Origin: Albugo candida
Taxonomy: Eukaryota; Oomycota; Peronosporomycetes; Albuginales
DNA: 64,000 bases
Reading direction: 5' to 3'
NCBI GenBank assembly: GCA_040437565.1
Contig: JBDOQK010000054.1
Span: 62,001-126,000 of the forward strand
Part shown: piece by piece, positions 57,026 to 64,000 of the stretch
How positions within the stretch are numbered: the stretch's first letter is position 1
Layout: the number at the start of each line of letters is the position of its first letter
Notes under the pieces: generated by a model
Databases searched by the model: none
What the model saw: the letters and a program-made list of their open reading frames with translations, nothing else
What the model was told of the DNA's origin: nothing
Program-made: the position numbers and the translations under genes

Positions 57026-59498
57026 TCATGTCTCCTTCAACGAGGCCTGGATAGCACGTTGTAATTCCTCCATTTCATCTAGATGCATTCCTGCCAGCTC
57101 CGGAGCATTTGTTGATAATTGAGGCTCCCTGGATGCTTTTGTATCAAATTCTTTCGCAGAACTCGCAAAATGAGTTCGCATTTTTCTCTCACTATCTTCC
57201 GAATTCCATGCATTTGTGTCATTGATACCGACTTGATGGAGAGAGGCTTCTACTGCCGCGCGATACTGTCTCTCATACTCATCCTCGATGACATCTGATC
57301 GAATGGAAGCATCCTGCAACGAATACTCAATGGCGCGTTTGAGTTCCTCTTCTTCTGAAAGTGCCTTGACACTGGCAATCAAATCTGCTTGGACAGCTAT
57401 GATCTCACTGGCTTTACGTGCTTTTTCCATTTCGTCATCTTCGGCAAACTCATCAGCATTATTCCTCAACGAACACATCAGTGTTTCCTCTAGGCTCGAA
57501 TTCATCGCATCGAAATTACTTCGCGACAACTGAGTACCAAAAGTGAGATCCTGTCAAGACTCGATCGCTTGCTCAGCTCACCTGAAGAATCTGTTGCAAT
57601 TGTGCTACTTCAGTGCTTTCACGATCCGATTCTTCCAAATGATGTGCCAAATTTCCTTCCAAACTCGCGCCGGATTGTCGACTTCGCACCAGATGTTGCG
57701 AATAATTCAAATGGATTTGCTCCCAGTGTCCGGGCTCCTCTCTACAGCAGACAAGCATTATGGGGATTCAGAAATGCATGGACCATCACTCCAAACCGGA
57801 TCAAATTTTCTCGATGATCGGGTCCAATGATAGAGTCGTAATGGCCACCTCCATAATAGCTCAACCGAATCGCTGGCCGATTGCGCGATAGTGTGCTGTG
57901 CTCGTGAAAGGTTCGCAATTTGCAAAAACCATCAATCGCATCGTAAGTGTACACTTCTGCTGGACGATCGTACAGCTCACAAAGAGCTTGAATTTCTGGA
58001 TCATCACCCCAGACGCCATTCTTTCGCTTATGCTCTAGATACCGCAAGAAATCGTCCATGTTTCCCACGACATATGGTTCAAAGTAATCTTTCTCAGATT
58101 CCATGTAATCCATACAATAGCGCCTCACAACCTCATGAAATTGGTCATTTCCATACACTTGATGACTAACCGATCGAAACAAGCAGTTTCCATCTCCATC
58201 CACTGTTGATATCTTCAAATCGTGTTGCAATAAAGAATCCCGATAATGTAAAAATCTGGGATTCTGAGCTTGAATCATTCGATTACGCGGTAATGTCGGT
58301 TCCACGCTTGAGAGACGACTATGAGATGAAGTGCGACGACGAATATGTTGCCCAAATGGAGCGATTCGCGAAGGATCAATTGGCACCCATTCTGTCCGTT
58401 GAGGCTGATCCACATATCGCACGTATAACTGACCTTGTGCGATGATTCCCACAACGGCTTCCTTCCATTGTTGGCAGCCTTTATGCATTGGTATATGATA
58501 TTCTTGATACACTTCGATGGATTGATTCTGTCGAACGGGAGCCGCGTTGCTGGAAGCTTTTGTACCGGGTAGAGCAAGTCGCGCACAGGTTGGTGACATC
58601 CATTGCTGCCAAGTCATATCCATATTGAGGAATCCCACACGTACATTCCCATCTGTGACCTATCAAAAAGCGATCAAATTCGATTGCGGATGCTTTGTCG
58701 CTTACATCAGATATTTGGGCGAGACACCAATNNNNNNNNNNNNNNNNNNNNNNNNNNNNNNNNNNNNNNNNNNNNNNNNNNNNNNNNNNNNNNNNNNNNN
58801 NNNNNNNNNNNNNNNNNNNNNNNNNNNNNNNAGAATCCCGATAATGTAAAAATCTGGGATTCTGAGCTTGAATCATTCGATTACGCGGTAATGTCGGTTC
58901 CACGCTTGAGAGACGACTATGAGATGAAGTGCGACGACGAATATGTTGCCCAAATGGAGCGATTCGCGAAGGATCAATTGGCACCCATTCTGTCCGTTGA
59001 GGCTGATCCACATATCGCACGTATAACTGACCTTGTGCGATGATTCCCACAACGGCTTCCTTCCATTGTTGGCAGCCTTTATGCATTGGTATATGATATT
59101 CTTGATACACTTCGATGGATTGATTCTGTCGAACGGGAGCCGCGTTGCTGGAAGCTTTTGTACCGGGTAGAGCAAGTCGCGCACAGGTTGGTGACATCCA
59201 TTGCTGCCAAGTCATATCCATATTGAGGAATCCCACACGTACATTCCCATCTGTGACCTATCAAAAAGCGATCAAATTCGATTGCGGATGCTTTGTCGCT
59301 TACATCAGATATTTGGGCGAGACACCAATTATCAAATGGATTCTTTGCATCAACGAAATCGCCTGTTGCGATTCGATTCCTCCATTCTGATTCGATTGGG
59401 TTTATTTGCATTATTTCTGAGGATTGTATAAAGTTACTGAATTTGAAGACTAATAAGTGTATAGTACCTTCATCGCTTTCAGTATCATCACTGTACAT
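57026..59498 (-). CDS. OTU deubiquitinase, OTUD5-like, with Tudor-like repeats and UIMs
   Basis: Five exons (59498-59468, 59416-59304, 59257 to 57797 across the gap, 57741-57582, 57529-57026) sum to exactly 557 codons once the 498-base duplication is collapsed. Residues about 20-85 and 105-155 look like Tudor-type modules (NWCLAQISDVTDGNVRVGFL, then WKEAVVGIIAQGQLYVRYVD). The OTU domain follows, with the Asp/Cys box STVDGDGNCLFRSVSHQVYG and the His motif SYYGGGHYDSI. The segment EVVRRYCMDYMESEKDYF and what follows match the OTUD5/DUBA branch. The C terminus has about three ubiquitin-interacting motifs (EEELKRAIEYSLQ, YRAAVEASLHQ, MEELQRAIQASL). It should cleave ubiquitin chains in cytosol or nucleus. 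Human OTUD5 has one UIM and no Tudor-like repeats. Confidence 0.85.
58234..59329. repeat. assembly gap with duplicated flanks (498 bases)
   Basis: Bases 58234-58731 recur as 58832-59329 around 100 N inside the OTU gene. It is the longest such duplication in the window. Confidence 0.93.
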
Positions 59499-59905
59499 GG
59501 CGCAATTCTCGACAGGTGAATCGGTAGGTTCGATGCCAAAGCCTCTTTCAGAGTCTTTTGCTATTGAGACACATACTCAGCGTTACTTTTGTGAGAAAAT
59601 GCTCCTATGTTGTATTGCACCTTCGATGGGAGAATGTCGGTGAGATATATATTGTCGTGGAGAAGCAGTCGCAAAATCGGTTTGTCGACTCGTCGGCTCG
59701 TAATTCTCTTCCGTTGGAATCTCAGCGATTCCCATTACTTATTATTTTTGAAGGGTACTGNNNNNNNNNNNNNNNNNNNNNNNNNNNNNNNNNNNNNNNN
59801 NNNNNNNNNNNNNNNNNNNNNNNNNNNNNNNNNNNNNNNNNNNNNNNNNNNNNNNNNNNNAAAACATGATAAACGATGAGCCAGGACACAAGTCGTTTCT
59901 TTGAT
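59497..59905 (+). CDS. hypothetical gene fragment, interrupted by gap
   Basis: An ATG at 59497 starts a frame (MAQFSTGESVGSMPKPLS) that overlaps the OTU start codon on the other strand by two bases. A second frame from about 59610 reads IYIVVEKQSQNRFVDSSARN and runs into the gap at 59761. After the gap a short frame ends at about 59905. A small split gene is possible but the structure cannot be resolved. Confidence 0.25.
59761..59860. other. assembly gap, no duplicated flanks
   Basis: 100 N; sequences on the two sides do not match, so DNA is genuinely missing. Confidence 0.8.
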
Positions 59906-61468
59906 AGTTATGTGGAAATATATACAAAAATATGTGGCAAGTAAATGGTAGAGACCATAGGACGGGAGATCAGCATCTACATCTCGATGGAATGAAGTCT
60001 GAAGCACTGCCCCCCACAATAGAAATTATAGATGTCGACTTTCAAACTGTAGTATCCGCGGTAGAAAGAGATTAATCAGCTCTTATGACGGAATGGTTGA
60101 TTTTCTGCTGTCAAGGCAAACGATAAAGGAAGCCTCAGCGGATTATTTCTTTCAAATACAATGTCACGACTGAAGTTTTGGTTAAAGTATTGGCTATGCA
60201 GGCACATGGGAAACTGCTCGAAGTGAAGGCTCAAATAGAGCTGTATGATTCACCCCTATAAGATCGATGGAGAAAACACGTAATGCGGAATCTCTATGAA
60301 TTGATGTCAGCGAAAATGCGAGCTCATCTACTGGTTAGCTGTAGTAGGAACTCATTTGCTCATGTATCGAGGAACACAAACTCGCAACACGCTCTATACG
60401 GAATCTCAAACAAAGTATGTAGATATTCTTACTGACGTGGAAGTAACAGATCTTGGGTCAGCCAAACTCTGATCGCGTACCGCTTTCATAAACAAGGGGT
60501 GGAAGTCAAGCAGGGCAGAGTCTCAACCCGACGGATGGACGTATTTTAGTCTGCTCGCTACAGCTAAGTTGCAAAATTATTAGCAAAACTGATGTGTGAA
60601 TTGTCAGCGATTTTGTGGAAGCCGGTGCATCACCATCGATCGTTCCCAGTAATGTATATTGCTGTAGTTTTCACGCTCTCGAAAAGGCACAATTCAGATG
60701 AGAGGGGATCGATGCGCTAACTGTCGTCTGCATTTCGACGATTTGTACGTTCTCCACTTGCATATAGAATATATATCTGAACATCAATGTACAATCGCTG
60801 GAGGGGAGGGATAATAAGGGACTTTTTTCGAACAGTATGGGCAGCTTTCCTTGGAAGATAAGAGCATCCTTTTTTTGTCAATTCAATAAAGTCGACACCT
60901 CTATACAACATGTTTTATGTGATGTACAACATGGGGCATGAAACATAAAGATTCCTCTAAAACTCGAGCATCTTCAGTCTCGATTATGCGTATAAATTTC
61001 TCTATATGATCATAATTTGCATCCTGTACTGTATCTACTGTACACTAAAGCATTTGCAAAATAACACATTTCGGGTAGTATGCGGCGATCTCAATGCAAC
61101 CTTGTGCCCTAAGTTGGAAATATTCAATAGTAATTGAATTGAGCGATACGAATATTTGTCGTCAAGTTATTTTCATCAAACCGTCAACTTCCTGGACCTC
61201 ATTCGAGAAAAAATAATTGAATTTTTTTGTTATATCAAAGTTCTCTCCGTGCTAGTTTCAGCTATCTGAACAAGCTCAGGTAATTTGGCACGTTGGATAT
61301 ATGGATATGATTACTAAATGTATTCTGTGTCATTGCACGCATCAAAGGAGTCAGTAATGCTCAAGTAGGTCGCAATTCGGGGTATTGCGCTCCCAATTCC
61401 ATTCGAGATGCTGCGGACGTGGAAGAAGTAGCTGAAGCATTCTCATACTGGAATATTTGTAACGAAAC
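59906..61468. other. gene-poor stretch, no supportable gene
   Basis: No frame longer than about 65 codons and no recognisable content. Confidence 0.5.
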
Positions 61469-61798
61469 GTGTTCTTCCGCACTAAATATGAGTTGGAAAA
61501 AGTCTCGAATATCAACGTGGAGTACGAGCAACAGCTGCAAAATCGATCTCTCCCTATTTTCAATGTATGTGTGAAAGATTTACACACAACATTGATCCAT
61601 CGATTACCACTGAAAGAACACACAGAAATGTTGCTGACAATTCGTTCACCCACTGGTCACAACTTATACAGAGGTCAAGCTTCAACTGATATCACGTTCA
61701 ATTACCATATTTTGGGAGACTATCGTGGAAGCTCAATCGAATTTGCAGCCGGCCTTCCCGGAAACTCCATCAAATCAAATCATCCATCCCACGATTGA
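61469..61798 (+). other. coding-like open frame, 109 codons, no ATG
   Basis: Reads as protein (YELEKVSNINVEYEQQLQN, then ITFNYHILGDYRGSSIEFA) but begins without an ATG. It may be an exon of a gene whose first exon is not visible, or a remnant. No family is recognised. Confidence 0.3.
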
Positions 61799-62010
61799 GC
61801 TTTCGAAAACTTCTTGCCTGCCAATCTCTAGCAATGGGATTAACAGAATGTGTGTGATTTCATGTTAGGCTCGATCAGGTTGTGTTAAAATTGCGTGTAG
61901 ATGCAGAGTTTATACAATGCGTCGAAAGTTGACTGCGAAATGCTACAGATCTGTACCGGATTGGTTGATTGTCAATCTATCTACCACTGATTGGTTACAA
62001 TACTGTTTAA

Positions 62011-62645
<635 letters not shown>

Positions 62646-62725
62646 AGCGCAAATTTTACTCAACATAGCGTTTCACACATCAATTAGCCCTACTATTAAT
62701 TTGCATCTTAAATTAGCTCGACTAC

Positions 62726-64000
62726 ATGAAAAATTTGCTTCGCCTTTCGTTACATGAAAAAGTGTCATTTTTCTATTGCGCGTATATAAGTGAGCAATCT
62801 CTCGATAAAGAAGTTGATCGAGAGGCTATAAAGAGATGGGACAAAATACGTGCATCCAGTCGAAAATCTCGCGAACGCATCGCGTATCTCTTCTGTCAAG
62901 TCCAAAATGTATCGGCTTCCGATGTCCGTCATCTCGATGCGACGTACCGAGCCAAACGTGAGCTCGTGTTACTCTCCGAAGGTACAATAGGAGGCATAGA
63001 GTCCAATACGCATTCATATACCACCGTAAAGCCTTTTGCGCAATTCGATACAGCCAAACGGTACAATGAGTACATGCAAGAATGCGGCGCAGTCGAAGTC
63101 TATGTCGCGCTTTTGCTCCAATCAATATACGATCTCGAGCAAATTAACTTGCAGCATACGGACCAAGATAAATATCAATCAATGACAATGTCTCTTCAAA
63201 CAAATTTGGTGCTTGTGTACCTTCTAATTGTATTTAATCGCGACCGGCAATTAGGGACATTTGATCGTCAGATGTATGCGCTTGGAGTTCGAGGTCCGAC
63301 ATTCGCGTTGACAGCTATTATGGAATGTTTAGAGAAGTTTCACAGTGTTCCAAGCTTTCCAACGAAAAGACTTTTAATGTTGTTTTTTGAATGGTTCAGC
63401 CTCATTTTGGGAGATCATAAAACGCTCGAAAAGCTTAAACGACGACGAAGACGTTTTAACCATACGACGAACGGTGCTATTGTCGTGAAATCCTTTGGGA
63501 ATTATCGGGATACGGCCACAGTAGATCCTCAGGACCCGTACTTGATGCCAAAGAAAAAGCTCGGGAAAGTACGTGAGCAGATACATCAGCAGTATGCTTA
63601 CCAGCCCCATTATTTGTTGCCACCTTGCACCGCTTCGTTAGAAGAATTAGCGACTTGTTCAATGGATAAACTGGATCAAGAACGCGATGATCGAATTGAA
63701 GCGATCTATCAAATATGTCTTCCCCGATTACATGCATTCGGTCCCATTCTTGCAAATTTAATCGGGATTTGCTGTGGTTCCGCACTGAATGCAAGGGAGA
63801 AGAGGACGTTTTTCACCAGGCAGCAATCTAGTGAATTTGGTGAGGTTTATGGCGATGCGAATGGCGATGCTCAGTATTGGAAATGGTTACTTCGTGAAAA
63901 AGCTATATTACTCGATATATCGTGCTTGCTTTTGTTACTGATGCACAAGCATTTTCGGGCAAGCCATGCGTACAAAGCAGAGTATCTGATGCAGTTTTTA
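62726..64000 (+). CDS. STRIP1/2 (Far11, N1221-like) STRIPAK subunit, 5' part
   Basis: An ATG at 62726 opens a frame that stays open for 425 codons to the window edge, with no intron. The family is recognised by FPTKRLLMLFFEWFSLILGD followed by HKTLEKLK, and near the edge by ISCLLLLLMHKHFRASHAYK followed by AEYLMQFL; both are conserved blocks of striatin-interacting proteins. STRIP is a core scaffold of the STRIPAK PP2A complex, which controls Hippo-like signalling, cell fusion and growth polarity. The N-terminal 110 residues are charged and less conserved. The gene is incomplete here: the C-terminal half must lie beyond the right edge. Confidence 0.8.
   Translation, partial: MKNLLRLSLHEKVSFFYCAYISEQSLDKEVDREAIKRWDKIRASSRKSRERIAYLFCQVQNVSASDVRHLDATYRAKRELVLLSEGTIGGIESNTHSYTTVKPFAQFDTAKRYNEYMQECGAVEVYVALLLQSIYDLEQINLQHTDQDKYQSMTMSLQTNLVLVYLLIVFNRDRQLGTFDRQMYALGVRGPTFALTAIMECLEKFHSVPSFPTKRLLMLFFEWFSLILGDHKTLEKLKRRRRRFNHTTNGAIVVKSFGNYRDTATVDPQDPYLMPKKKLGKVREQIHQQYAYQPHYLLPPCTASLEELATCSMDKLDQERDDRIEAIYQICLPRLHAFGPILANLIGICCGSALNAREKRTFFTRQQSSEFGEVYGDANGDAQYWKWLLREKAILLDISCLLLLLMHKHFRASHAYKAEYLMQFL

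Noticed and set aside
2115-59329. Direct repeats of 39-498 bases treated as mobile-element or segmental duplications
   Set aside because: Each pair sits exactly at the edges of a 100-N run and collapsing it restores reading frames, so they are assembly overlaps.

Overview
The window looks like nuclear DNA of a compact-genome oomycete, with a white-rust (Albugo-type) species as my best guess. The genes are eukaryotic and mostly split by very short GT-AG introns, usually 45-60 bases. Neighbouring genes lie 80-300 bases apart. Housekeeping proteins (SEN1, RRP12, SDHB, OTUD5-type and USP deubiquitinases) have the domain layout expected of a stramenopile. Two secreted-protein genes carry an upstream motif resembling the oomycete initiator core promoter. 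The genus is inference.

Layout. 1-2.5 kb: decayed coding sequence. 2.5-27.8 kb: a dense housekeeping block with a CCDC90/MCUR1-type mitochondrial coiled-coil protein, SEN1 helicase, a PerM/AI-2E membrane protein, a J-domain protein, mevalonate kinase, RRP12, a PWWP/AT-hook chromatin protein, a HAUS7-like augmin subunit, a USP30-like deubiquitinase and an ankyrin protein. 27.8-53.2 kb: a gene-poor accessory region with three dispersed paralogues of a secreted Gly/Pro-rich protein with a conserved cysteine domain, a secreted knottin-plus-PAN protein preceded by a ~100-base minisatellite, two inverted copies of SDHB, and many decayed coding stretches. 53.3-64 kb: a second dense block with a three-PDZ protein, a small membrane protein, an OTUD5-like deubiquitinase with UIMs, a SIW14-like phosphatase, and the 5' part of a STRIP1/Far11 gene running off the right edge.

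The most interesting structure is in the accessory region. The secreted family shares a domain of the form C-x-(P/M)-VSV-x3-GTF...C(S/A)G...CP...C...C behind a signal peptide and a low-complexity linker. All three genes share an upstream DNA block starting 145-149 bases before the ATG. Two of them sit directly upstream of, and on the same strand as, an SDHB copy, forming an inverted duplicated [secreted gene -> SDHB] block with arms about 11-13 kb apart.

The assembly has sixteen 100-base N runs. Thirteen are flanked by the same sequence on both sides (39-498 bases), so they look like unmerged contig overlaps rather than missing DNA. Collapsing them restores correct reading frames in mevalonate kinase, the OTU gene, the HAUS7-like gene and the PerM gene.
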